From assembly GCA_020852965.1 (NCBI GenBank), contig JADYZV010000044.1, positions 16,685-80,684 of the forward strand: a DNA stretch of 64,000 bases. Direction: 5' to 3'. This stretch comes from Pirellulaceae bacterium (GTDB lineage: Bacteria > Planctomycetota > Planctomycetia > Pirellulales > Pirellulaceae). Below are positions 8,769 to 17,117 of this stretch, piece by piece. The notes beneath the pieces were generated by a model. That model did not search any database and was not told the DNA's origin. It was given only the letters and a program-made list of their open reading frames with translations. Both the position numbers and the translations under genes were made by a program. Positions within the stretch are counted from its first letter, which is position 1. Every line of letters begins with the position of its first letter.

Positions 8769-10406
8769 ATGGAGTTTACCACAGTGACCACTTCGCTCGA
8801 CTTATCTCGCTGCGGCATTACCGTCCGAGACATCATTCGCAACGCGTCGACTGCGCGTCTGTATGAGTATGCGATTATTGATCGCGATGCGGTCATTGCC
8901 AACACGGGGGCATTGGCTACGCGTAGCGGTGACAAGACCGGACGCTGCCCGAAGGATAAACGCATTGTCGAGTCGACCGATACGGCCAAGGACATCTGGT
9001 GGGGGGACATCAACATTCGTTTGACCGAGAAATCGTTCTTGATCAATCGCCAGCGCGCACGCGACTACTTGAATACACGCCCGAAGTTGTTCGTGACCGA
9101 TGGATACGCGGGCTGGGATCCGCGTTATCGTTTGAAGATTCGTGTCATTTGCGCCAGCGCCTATCATGCGTTATTCATGCGCAATATGCTGATCGTCCCC
9201 AGCGATCAGGAATTGGATGAATTTGGTGATCCCGACTACACCATCTACAACGCGGGCCACTTTCCGGCCAACCCATACACGGCTCAGATGACCAGCACGA
9301 CGAGTGTCGATTTGAGTTTCGAACTACGCGAGTTTGTCATCTTAGGGACGCAATACGCTGGCGAAATGAAGAAGGGAGTGTTCACGATCATGAACTATCT
9401 CATGCCTCGCCAAGGTGTGCTATCGATGCACTGCTCAGCGAACCAAGGTGACCCAAGCAATCTAGCGCATGAGGGAGGGAATGCAGCCGAGGACGTGACG
9501 TTGTTTTTTGGACTCAGCGGCACAGGCAAGACAACTCTCTCGGCCGATCCGCAGCGTTTGCTAATTGGCGATGACGAGCATTGCTGGTCCGACGAAGGGA
9601 TCTTTAACATCGCGGGGGGATGCTACGCCAAAGTCATTCACTTGACTGCCAAAAATGAGCCCGAGATATTCGATGCGATTCGCTTCGGCGCAGTACTCGA
9701 AAACGTGGTCTACGATCCGGGCACACACGATGTCAATTACGACGATGCGTCGATCACGGAAAACACGCGCGTAGCCTATCCGATAGACTTTATACCGCGT
9801 GCAAAGATCCCTTGCGTGGGAGGGCATCCCAAGAACATCGTTTTTCTGACGTGCGATGCCTTCGGGGTCCTGCCGCCGGTCAGCAAGCTGACGAGCGATC
9901 AAGCCATGTACCATTTCATCAGTGGCTATACTGCCAAGGTAGCGGGAACGGAGATGGGGGTCCGCGAGCCCTCGGCAACTTTTTCGACGTGCTTTGGGGC
10001 GGCTTTCATGGTATGGCATCCAAGCAAGTACGCCGAGTTGCTGAAGGAGAAGATCGACAAGCATCAGGCGGCGGTGTGGTTGGTCAATACAGGCTGGACT
10101 GGCGGCAGCTACGGCACGGGAAAGCGGATGTCACTTATCAACACGCGGGCTATCATCGACGCGATACACGGCGGTGCGTTGTCTCAGGCCGAGATGGCCG
10201 TTGACCCCAACTTCGGCTTGCAGGTTCCTACGACCTGCCCGCAAGTCGATCGCTCCCTGTTGCAACCTGCGGAAGCTTGGCAGGACAAAGCACAATATCA
10301 AGCCACGGCGACCAAGTTGGCAAGCCTGTTCCACAAGAACTTCGAACAGTTCGCCGCGCAGAGCAGCCCAGCCATCGGCGCGGCTGGTCCGGTTATTGGA
10401 CGATAA
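8769..10406 (+). CDS. pckA: Phosphoenolpyruvate carboxykinase (ATP)
   Basis: A 545-residue ATP-dependent PEP carboxykinase, which interconverts oxaloacetate plus ATP with PEP plus CO2 plus ADP at the entry to gluconeogenesis. The Walker-type loop GLSGTGKTTLS lies near residue 242, followed by the metal-binding LIGDDEHCW. The substrate-site blocks SGDKTGRCPKDK (near residue 53) and TGWTGGSYGTGKRMSL (near residue 440) are present, as is the family block CSANQG. Length matches the family. The start ATG at 8769 is in frame with the conserved N-terminus. It stands alone, just downstream of a repeat array that could affect its mRNA leader. Confidence 0.95.
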   Translation: MEFTTVTTSLDLSRCGITVRDIIRNASTARLYEYAIIDRDAVIANTGALATRSGDKTGRCPKDKRIVESTDTAKDIWWGDINIRLTEKSFLINRQRARDYLNTRPKLFVTDGYAGWDPRYRLKIRVICASAYHALFMRNMLIVPSDQELDEFGDPDYTIYNAGHFPANPYTAQMTSTTSVDLSFELREFVILGTQYAGEMKKGVFTIMNYLMPRQGVLSMHCSANQGDPSNLAHEGGNAAEDVTLFFGLSGTGKTTLSADPQRLLIGDDEHCWSDEGIFNIAGGCYAKVIHLTAKNEPEIFDAIRFGAVLENVVYDPGTHDVNYDDASITENTRVAYPIDFIPRAKIPCVGGHPKNIVFLTCDAFGVLPPVSKLTSDQAMYHFISGYTAKVAGTEMGVREPSATFSTCFGAAFMVWHPSKYAELLKEKIDKHQAAVWLVNTGWTGGSYGTGKRMSLINTRAIIDAIHGGALSQAEMAVDPNFGLQVPTTCPQVDRSLLQPAEAWQDKAQYQATATKLASLFHKNFEQFAAQSSPAIGAAGPVIGR

Positions 10407-10421
10407 GTTGTAAGGTTAGCA

Positions 10422-10444
10422 GTAGTGGACGAGGTTACGAGTCG
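10422..10444 (+). repeat. Family B half-element
   Basis: A single arm, GTAGTGGACGAGGTTACGAG, of the inverted repeat seen complete at 27.5 and 49.8 kb. It lies in the 120-base gap between the convergent pckA and mutL genes; no second arm is visible here. Confidence 0.65.
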
Positions 10445-10526
10445 CTGATGCGTGCCACGTCTAAACCCGCCCCGGGTCTGATAGCCCGCCCCACTCGCAA
10501 GCGAGCGAGCGAACGGCATTGCGGGC

Positions 10527-12542
10527 TCAAGTGCGTTTGAACATCTTATCGAGTTGTTCGCGGCTGAAGAAGAGAGCGGTGGGGCGGCCGTGCGGGCAAT
10601 GGTGTGTATCTTGATAGTGATAGCGTTGTTCCAATAGGGCCGTAACCTCTTCGGATGATAGCTTGTCACCGGCTTTGATGGCGGCCTTACAAGCCAACAT
10701 GTTGAGCAGTTCGTCGAGTACGTCGCGCGCGCTGGGCTCTTTGCCGCCCGACATCAGCGGCTCGAGCACTTGGCGCAAGACCTCTGCGGGTCGCATGTTC
10801 GCGAGCATGGCTGGATAGCTGGTCATCAGTACGGTATCACCGCCGAACGGTTCAATCTCAATGCCAATTTGTGCGAGCAACTCGAGCGAGTCGAGCGCAG
10901 CGGCCGCTTCGGCTGCGGTCAAATCGAGCGGCTCAGGGACCAACAGGCGTTGGCTTTCGAGGCTGTGTGAATCGACCTTCTGGCGAAGCTGCTCGTACAA
11001 AATGCGTTCGTGCAGGGCGTGCTGATCGACGACCACCATGCCACCTTCGTCTTGAGTGACCAGGTAGCGATTGTGAACTTGAAACCCCAAGTGGCTCGTG
11101 GTCGGCGCATCCGCGACTGAACCGCCAAGCGGCGCGGTCGTGTGCGGAGCTGAAACTTGGTGTGTATCCAAGCGAGCGGCCAAATCGGGCAGCTCGTCGG
11201 GTCGATCGCTATCCGTCAGTTGCGCGTCCCAGGCAGTCGCACCAGCGGGTAAATCGTCGCCGGCAAAGGGAGACGAGCTGGTGGGACGCGGCGCAGCAGC
11301 GACACCCGCACCGGGTAAGCCTGCTCCAATGCCTTGATCGCGCTGACCAAACGGGCGAAAGGGGGGGGGAGCGTCACTCAGGTTTAAACGCGGTTCGACT
11401 TGCGCAACTCTCGCCGCGTGGGCTTGCCAACGCGCGTCGTCACCGCGCGTCATAGCGGCTACGTCTCCGACTGCGCTGTCATTCATGGAGCCGCTTGGCG
11501 ACTGCAAGCCACGCGGAACGGGACCGGGAACGTGCCGCGCTCGAGCGGTCAAGTCGCTGGTAAGGAATTGATGCCGCAAGGTCTGCAACAGTTGACTGTA
11601 GATCTTGCCACCTTCCTGAAAGCGAACTTCCATTTTGGTCGGATGCACGTTGACATCCACTTGATTGGCGGGCAGCTTCAACCGTAGGAAGCAGACGGGA
11701 AATCGACCAACCATCAACAGACCTCGGTAGGCTTCACCGAGCGCGTGCTGCAAGCTGCGGTCGCGAATGTGCCGCCCGTTGAGAAATAGGTACTGCATAC
11801 GGTTATTGCTGCGACTGACCGAGGGATCGGTTACAAAACCGGCCAGGCTGGCGGTCTCTTGCTGGCTGTGAACAGGAATGAGAGCGTCGCCAATCTCCTC
11901 GCCGAAGAATGCGCGAATACGTTCGCTCCACGATTGGGTGGCAGCCAATTCGAAGACGGTGCGATTGCCGCTGGTCATCGTCATCTGTACGCTGGGGAAG
12001 GCGAGCGCGATGCGCGTGAAGGCTTCGGTGATGTGCCCCGCCTCGGTTTGTGGCGTGCGCATGAACTTGCGACGCACTGGGGTGTTAAAGAATAAATTGC
12101 GAACTTCGATGGTCGTGCCCACTGGGCAGCCGACAGGGACAATGCTCGACGGTTGCCCCCCCTGTACCGTCAGTTCAGACCCTGAATCGCTGTCGGCAAT
12201 ACGGGTGCGCAAGCTCAGGTGGCTGATTTCGGCGATCGAGGCGAGCGCTTCGCCACGAAAGCCGAGCGTATGGACGTCGAAGAGATCGTCGGCCGTTTCG
12301 AGTTTGCTGGTTGCATGGCTGGCGATGGCTAAGCCGATCTGGTCAGGGGCGATGCCGCAGCCGTTGTCGCTAATCCGAATGCATTCAATCCCACCACCGT
12401 CGATGGCCAGCTCGATCTTGCTGGCACCCGCATCAACGCTGTTTTCTAACAGTTCCTTGACCACACTGGCCGGACGTTCGATTACCTCACCCGCCGCGAT
12501 CTTGTTGACCAGACTTGGGGGTAGTTGTCGAATTGTTGGCAT
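10527..12542 (-). CDS. mutL: DNA mismatch repair protein MutL (endonuclease type)
   Basis: A 671-residue MutL. The N-terminal GHKL ATPase has ENSVDAGA, DNGCGI, TLGFRGEAL and the segment NRMQYLFLNGRHI. A Pro/Ser/Ala-rich linker covers roughly residues 340-470. The C-terminal domain contains DQHALHERILYE near residue 503, which fits the DQHA-x2-E-x4-E metal-binding motif of MutL nicking endonucleases, followed by ACKAAIKAG and CPHGRPT. It therefore probably nicks the error-containing strand itself, as expected where MutH is absent. The ATG at 12542 gives the canonical MPTIRQLPPSLVNKIAAGEV start. Confidence 0.95.
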   Translation of the reverse strand: MPTIRQLPPSLVNKIAAGEVIERPASVVKELLENSVDAGASKIELAIDGGGIECIRISDNGCGIAPDQIGLAIASHATSKLETADDLFDVHTLGFRGEALASIAEISHLSLRTRIADSDSGSELTVQGGQPSSIVPVGCPVGTTIEVRNLFFNTPVRRKFMRTPQTEAGHITEAFTRIALAFPSVQMTMTSGNRTVFELAATQSWSERIRAFFGEEIGDALIPVHSQQETASLAGFVTDPSVSRSNNRMQYLFLNGRHIRDRSLQHALGEAYRGLLMVGRFPVCFLRLKLPANQVDVNVHPTKMEVRFQEGGKIYSQLLQTLRHQFLTSDLTARARHVPGPVPRGLQSPSGSMNDSAVGDVAAMTRGDDARWQAHAARVAQVEPRLNLSDAPPPFRPFGQRDQGIGAGLPGAGVAAAPRPTSSSPFAGDDLPAGATAWDAQLTDSDRPDELPDLAARLDTHQVSAPHTTAPLGGSVADAPTTSHLGFQVHNRYLVTQDEGGMVVVDQHALHERILYEQLRQKVDSHSLESQRLLVPEPLDLTAAEAAAALDSLELLAQIGIEIEPFGGDTVLMTSYPAMLANMRPAEVLRQVLEPLMSGGKEPSARDVLDELLNMLACKAAIKAGDKLSSEEVTALLEQRYHYQDTHHCPHGRPTALFFSREQLDKMFKRT

Positions 12543-12602
12543 CGTTCCATTCCGAATGTTTTGTTTGAAGATCGTGCAATCAGGGTTTGCCCCAAAATAT
12601 GC

Positions 12603-12626
12603 ATGTACACCTAAATCAAGCTGTAA
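12603..12626 (+). repeat. Isolated fragment of the family C terminal repeat
   Basis: ACACCTAAATCAAGCTGTA matches the inner part of the terminal inverted repeat of family C (compare 37.38-37.41 kb read on the minus strand, and 19.6 kb). It is followed not by the usual modules but by a GC-rich palindrome, CTCCCGCGCGCGGGAG. It lies in the 235-base gap between the sigma-54 regulator and mutL. Confidence 0.55.
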
Positions 12627-12777
12627 GTTCCCCTCCCGCGCGCGGGAGGGGCGGGCTATCAGGCCCGAGGAGGGCTAACCTCACATGCACTTCCAGTTCG
12701 TATCCTCCCCGCTCGCCGACCAACTACGTCGGTGCCCGTCGCGACTCCCCAGCAGGGAGAGCAGGAATAGTCTCTGT

Positions 12778-14283
12778 CTACGATTCATCTTGTTTGTACT
12801 TGTCGAGCTTACGGTAGAGCGTGCGCGCACCGATGCTCAAAATGCGGGCCGCTTCTTCGCGATTGCCAGCCGTGAGCTTGAGCGTTTCTTCGATCGCCCA
12901 GCGTTCAATCTCCTCCATGGAGCGACCGATCAAAGCAGAGTCGCCGACGCCTGGGAGCCCAGCGGAGGCACCGCCGCCTAAATTGCTCGCAGCAGGGTTT
13001 ACCGGAGTTTGAGCGGCTGGGTCAGCCGCCGACTGGCCCGAGTCCTTTCCAGCAAAGTCTCCGTCGAGACTGAGCTCAGGAGGCAAGTCGTCGATGTCGA
13101 GCACGCCATCGGTATCGAGCACGACCATGGTTTCCACGAAGTTACGCAACTGGCGGATATTGCCCGGCCAGGGGTAGTTGTAGAAGCGACGAGTCGCTGT
13201 TGGAGAAAAGTTACACGGCGGCTTCGCGTGGCGCTTAATGAACATCTTGCGAAAATGGTCCATCAACGGAATGACATCATCGGGGCGTTCGCGTAGCGCC
13301 GGCAGGTGAACGGTGACAATGTTTAGGCGATAGTACAAGTCATTGCGAAACGTCCCTTCTTCGACCATCTGCTCCAGCGGTCGATTGGTAGCGCTGAGCA
13401 GCCGCACGTTGACTTTGATCGCTTTGTTATCACCGACGCGCGTGATGCGATGCTCTTCGAGCACGCGCAGCAGTTTGATCTGCGTGCTCATGGGCATGTC
13501 ACCGACTTCATCGAGGAAGAGCGTGCCGCCGTCGGCGTATTCAAAGGCACCCATGCGATCGCTGGCTGCGTCGGTAAAGGCACCTTTGACGTGACCAAAC
13601 AGCTCGCTTTCGACGAGCGTTTCCGATACGGCGCGAACGTTGAGCGCCTTCATGCGTTTGCCTTTGCGCGGGCTATTTTGATGAATGGCTTGGGCGATCA
13701 TTTCCTTGCCCGTGCCGCTCTCACCGGTGATCAGAACGGTGGCATCGGTGGGCGCGATGCGTTTGATGCGGTCGATCACATCCTGCATCTTAGCGCTAGC
13801 GAAAATAATCCCCTCGAAGCCAAACTTCTCATCCAGCCGCTGCCGAAGCTCCGTGTTGGTCTGCTTCAGAAAGCAAGCCTCGATGGCTTTGTTGGTCACG
13901 GCTCGTAGGCGACCTGGCGTGATCGGTTTTTCTAAGAAATTGAAGGCCCCCAACTGCATGGCTTCCACGGCTTTGGGGACCGTGGCGTGGCCTGTCACCA
14001 GGACGACTTCGCAATCCGACAGCGAAGCTTTGGCTTTTTGTAGGATTTGCATTCCATCGACGTCGTTCATGACCAAATCGCTAACGACTACGTGGTACAT
14101 ATTCTGTTCGATTTTGCGCAGGCCGTCAGGTCCGCTCGTGGCCACAGTGCAGCGATAGCCGACCCGCTCGAGACTTTCGGTCATGGCTCGCGCGTGAGCT
14201 TTGTCGTTGTCTACAATCAGTATGGCGTACTCACGCGGATCGAAGCCAAGCTGCTCGTCGGTCTGACTAGTGGAACTGTCCAT
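12778..14283 (-). CDS. Sigma-54-dependent response regulator (NtrC family)
   Basis: A 501-residue protein with three parts. The receiver domain covers residues 15-130, with phospho-acceptor Asp69 in VSDLVMND and Lys in EKPIT. The AAA+ domain covers about 160-400, with Walker A GESGTGKE, Walker B TLFLDEVGDM and the sigma-54 contact loop reading GAFTDA instead of GAFTGA. A Fis-type helix-turn-helix lies at 455-495 (LTAGNREEAARILSIGARTL). It should activate sigma-54 promoters when phosphorylated by an unidentified histidine kinase; no kinase is adjacent. The gene is divergent from chorismate mutase across 163 bases. A disordered Ala/Gly/Pro linker joins AAA+ and HTH. Confidence 0.92.
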   Translation of the reverse strand: MDSSTSQTDEQLGFDPREYAILIVDNDKAHARAMTESLERVGYRCTVATSGPDGLRKIEQNMYHVVVSDLVMNDVDGMQILQKAKASLSDCEVVLVTGHATVPKAVEAMQLGAFNFLEKPITPGRLRAVTNKAIEACFLKQTNTELRQRLDEKFGFEGIIFASAKMQDVIDRIKRIAPTDATVLITGESGTGKEMIAQAIHQNSPRKGKRMKALNVRAVSETLVESELFGHVKGAFTDAASDRMGAFEYADGGTLFLDEVGDMPMSTQIKLLRVLEEHRITRVGDNKAIKVNVRLLSATNRPLEQMVEEGTFRNDLYYRLNIVTVHLPALRERPDDVIPLMDHFRKMFIKRHAKPPCNFSPTATRRFYNYPWPGNIRQLRNFVETMVVLDTDGVLDIDDLPPELSLDGDFAGKDSGQSAADPAAQTPVNPAASNLGGGASAGLPGVGDSALIGRSMEEIERWAIEETLKLTAGNREEAARILSIGARTLYRKLDKYKQDES

Positions 14284-14446
14284 GGGAGAAATTGGGGTTG
14301 AAGTCGAGTTGAGTTAACTGAATTACAGGCAAACACCTGAACAGGCTGGCAGTAGGTTGGTATATTATCGCAGTCGCCCGAGTATGCGAGCACCCCTTGA
14401 CAGTCCAATCCTTGGTAAAAACACGAAACAATCGGTGGTTTAGAGC

Positions 14447-14869
14447 ATGAGCATTATGTGTCGTGGTGTGCGCGGTGCTACTACGGTTCAGGAGAATACG
14501 CGCGATGCGATCCTAAAGGCTACACGGCAAATGCTGGCGCTGATGATTCGCCGCAACCAAATCGATGCTGCCGATATCAGTAGCGCCATCTTTACGGTAA
14601 CCCGCGATGTCAATGCGGAATTCCCCGCGCTGGCCGCCCGACAACTCGGCTGGCTGGGAGTTCCGCTGCTTTGCGGCTACGAAATCGACGTTCCCGGCTC
14701 GCTCCCCAATTGCATTCGCGTGTTGATCCACTGGAATACCGACAAAACGCAAGAGGAGATCGAGCACGTTTATATTCACGATGCGGTCCGATTGCGACCC
14801 GACCTTTCGAAATTGCCTTCGGTCGATTGGGAAGAGCTCGAAGGCTGGATTGACGAGCATATGAAGTAG
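14447..14869 (+). CDS. aroH: Chorismate mutase, AroH type
   Basis: A 140-residue monofunctional chorismate mutase of the trimeric pseudo-alpha/beta-barrel (AroH) class, converting chorismate to prephenate for Phe/Tyr synthesis. It shows the family start [31 protein letters not shown], the signal block [20 protein letters not shown] with the catalytic Arg, and the C-terminal [14 protein letters not shown]. Residues 1-115 match the whole family; about 20 extra residues follow. It lies 56 bases before the next gene on the same strand, with no other aromatic-pathway gene nearby. Confidence 0.93.
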   Translation: MSIMCRGVRGATTVQENTRDAILKATRQMLALMIRRNQIDAADISSAIFTVTRDVNAEFPALAARQLGWLGVPLLCGYEIDVPGSLPNCIRVLIHWNTDKTQEEIEHVYIHDAVRLRPDLSKLPSVDWEELEGWIDEHMK

Positions 14870-14925
14870 GCAATCCCATCGTAGCTACGGGAAACAGTGG
14901 CTTTGGCAAAGGGCATAGAGCTTTC

Positions 14926-15804
14926 ATGAATTTACAGTGGCTGACAAATGCCCAGTTGAGCGTAATCCATTCGGCTTGGTGCGTCGCTTACTACCCCAAT
15001 CGTGTCAACAGCGGCTCGGACGAAATGCGCTCGGCTGCAGCGGAGCTCGACAAGCTGGCAAGTGAATTCAAGACGACGCGCGATAATTTTTGGGAACAGT
15101 TGCTAACTTTGGCTTGCGTAGCGGATGGCCCCAGTGATCTAGCCAAACGATTGTCTGCGCGATTGGGGGTGAGTTCGGGGACACTGCCCGTGCGTTTAGT
15201 GGCTGCACTGCAACAATGCCGCATGCAATTTGAGCGCACTTTCCCCAAGTTCGCCACAGAGCTCCCGCTGCGTTCGGGCCCGATGCGGCAATTGTGGGAG
15301 GCGTACGGGCCGGGATTGCTACGCCTGATCGGGCGACAAACAGGGGAGGATGTCGCGGTCGAACAGGCTAGCGTGGTGCTGGTGCAACCCATGCTGGGAG
15401 GCTTCGGCTATGCGCACTTGTCGGGCAACCGCATTCACTTGGAGGCGTTGTTGACACATGCCGCCCCAGAGCTCCCTGAGTCGTTGCGAATTGCTTGGCT
15501 GCTTTCGCAACTCGATCTCGACCGTCCTGAATATAGTGAACAGATCAATGCCCATCGACTGCGCAGCGTAGCTGGACTGGCAATGTTGCCGGCTATCCTG
15601 TGCGCTGGCGAGGAGTTGGAATTGAGTCGTTTCAGTCCCGAGCTGCTGACCAGAGCCATCGAGCTCTGGTTTTGTCCTACTATGGGGCTGACGGCGGCGG
15701 CCGCCTCGTCGGTGACGAGTATCTGGTGGGAGACCTATCAGGCCAGCCGCCCCAAGTGGCGCGTCGCGTTGACCGGCTTGGACCGGCTGCTACCATCGCC
15801 TTGA
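14926..15804 (+). CDS. Conserved hypothetical protein downstream of chorismate mutase
   Basis: A 292-residue, mostly helical cytoplasmic protein with no signal peptide, transmembrane segment or recognised motif. It begins MNLQWLTNAQLSVIHSAW at the ATG at 14926. Leu/Ala-rich amphipathic segments run through most of its length. It follows aroH by 56 bases on the same strand and may share its transcript. I can assign no function; it looks like a lineage-specific protein. Confidence 0.6.
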   Translation: MNLQWLTNAQLSVIHSAWCVAYYPNRVNSGSDEMRSAAAELDKLASEFKTTRDNFWEQLLTLACVADGPSDLAKRLSARLGVSSGTLPVRLVAALQQCRMQFERTFPKFATELPLRSGPMRQLWEAYGPGLLRLIGRQTGEDVAVEQASVVLVQPMLGGFGYAHLSGNRIHLEALLTHAAPELPESLRIAWLLSQLDLDRPEYSEQINAHRLRSVAGLAMLPAILCAGEELELSRFSPELLTRAIELWFCPTMGLTAAAASSVTSIWWETYQASRPKWRVALTGLDRLLPSP

Positions 15805-16048
15805 TCTCGGGCGTAACTGTCGTCGCCAGTTCGGGGAATCCCACCGTCTGGCAACGGTAGCAACGAAGTTACGGAAGTTATTTGACTCTTACCCACCTCC
15901 TGAGTGCGGCTTGCGAGTTGCCGAATAGGCGGCCAGTGATCAAAATATAGGTTGACGAACAAGAAGTGACGAATTGAATCTGCTAGCGATCATGGTTCCA
16001 CGACGCGCGGCTACGTTTTATACAGAAGTATTTAGGACTCGGCACAGC

Positions 16049-16918
16049 ATGCCCATCAAATTCAAATGCAGTTGCGGTCACGTATTAGCCGTCCCCGATT
16101 CTTTTGGGGGAAAGAATGGCAAGTGCCCCAAGTGCCAAAAGTCGGTTAAGGTACCTACGCCCAACGCGTCAGTGGCGTCCAGTGCTGCGGGCAAATCAGC
16201 TGCGGGCAAATCGACAGCGGAGTCGGCAGTGGCCACTGTCAGCCTGATGGACTCTCTATTGAATGACGCAGGCCTAAAAAAACGCAAAGGGCCGTTGTGC
16301 CCCAAGTGCTCTGCAGACATTCGCCCTGGAGCAGTGGTCTGTACCAACTGCGGATTGAATTTCGAATTGGGCGAGCAGATCGCTGGTTTTGATCTTCAGA
16401 GTCAGCGGCCGGAGTTCGACAATCCGTTTCTACAAGAGGCGTCCGACAACATGGTACGCGACATGGACATGGACTTGCGGCGCGATCGATCGTCGATGCC
16501 GTGGTGGGTCATTATGTCCTATCTGATCGGATCCATCACGCTTTGCATTGCTGGGCTCGTGATTGTCGATGGCAACTTTGGCGAGCCCGCGCCGGAAGAC
16601 ACTTTCATGGGCGGGCTACAACGCCTGCAGGTTTTTACCGTATTGGGAATGACAGCCACGGTTACCGGTCTGGCAATCGTCATTTTTGCCCACTTGAGCA
16701 TTACCTTTTTCGGCTTTACCAAATCGTTGGCCAAGGGATTCGGGTGCTTCTTTCTGCCGATATTGTTTTCGTTTCCCTACGGCATGTTGAATTGGGCCGA
16801 AAATAAAGCTCCCGTGAAAGCCATCATGACCGCCAGCATGTTTATCGGGTTTGGAGTATTCTTGATCGTGAGAGGTGATGGCTTTGCCAAAATACTGGAG
16901 TTACCACCACCGTTTTAG
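16049..16918 (+). CDS. Zinc-ribbon membrane protein
   Basis: A 289-residue protein from the ATG at 16049; an upstream in-frame start at 15974 would precede the zinc motif by 25 residues. An N-terminal CxC...CxxC ribbon (KCSCGH, KCPKCQKS) covers residues 5-32. A Ser/Ala linker follows, then a second ribbon CPKC...CTNC at about 83-105. Four hydrophobic segments follow (around 150-172, 190-218, 228-247 and 256-275), the last carrying FIGFGVFLIVRG. The layout of cytosolic zinc ribbons plus a membrane anchor is common in planctomycetes; function is unknown. Confidence 0.65.
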   Translation: MPIKFKCSCGHVLAVPDSFGGKNGKCPKCQKSVKVPTPNASVASSAAGKSAAGKSTAESAVATVSLMDSLLNDAGLKKRKGPLCPKCSADIRPGAVVCTNCGLNFELGEQIAGFDLQSQRPEFDNPFLQEASDNMVRDMDMDLRRDRSSMPWWVIMSYLIGSITLCIAGLVIVDGNFGEPAPEDTFMGGLQRLQVFTVLGMTATVTGLAIVIFAHLSITFFGFTKSLAKGFGCFFLPILFSFPYGMLNWAENKAPVKAIMTASMFIGFGVFLIVRGDGFAKILELPPPF

Positions 16919-17117
16919 TCGGACAGCACCATCTCGAGCGATTGGGTTTTCCGAAAGCATGTTGGGGTTCAGCCGTTAGGCACCCGTGCATGTCGAACGC
17001 CGAAAAAGCGGCTAAGGCCTGCACTCCAGCTCAATGTCCTGCTGCCTTATAAAAAAATTTGAGTGGGCACGCATACGTTTCCATTCCCTGTTCGCCCCGC
17101 TGCCTTGTGATGTGCTA

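Noticed and set aside
11878..12678. Long plus-strand open frame of 266 codons
   Set aside because: It lies antisense to mutL, whose motifs are unmistakable, and has no recognisable domain.
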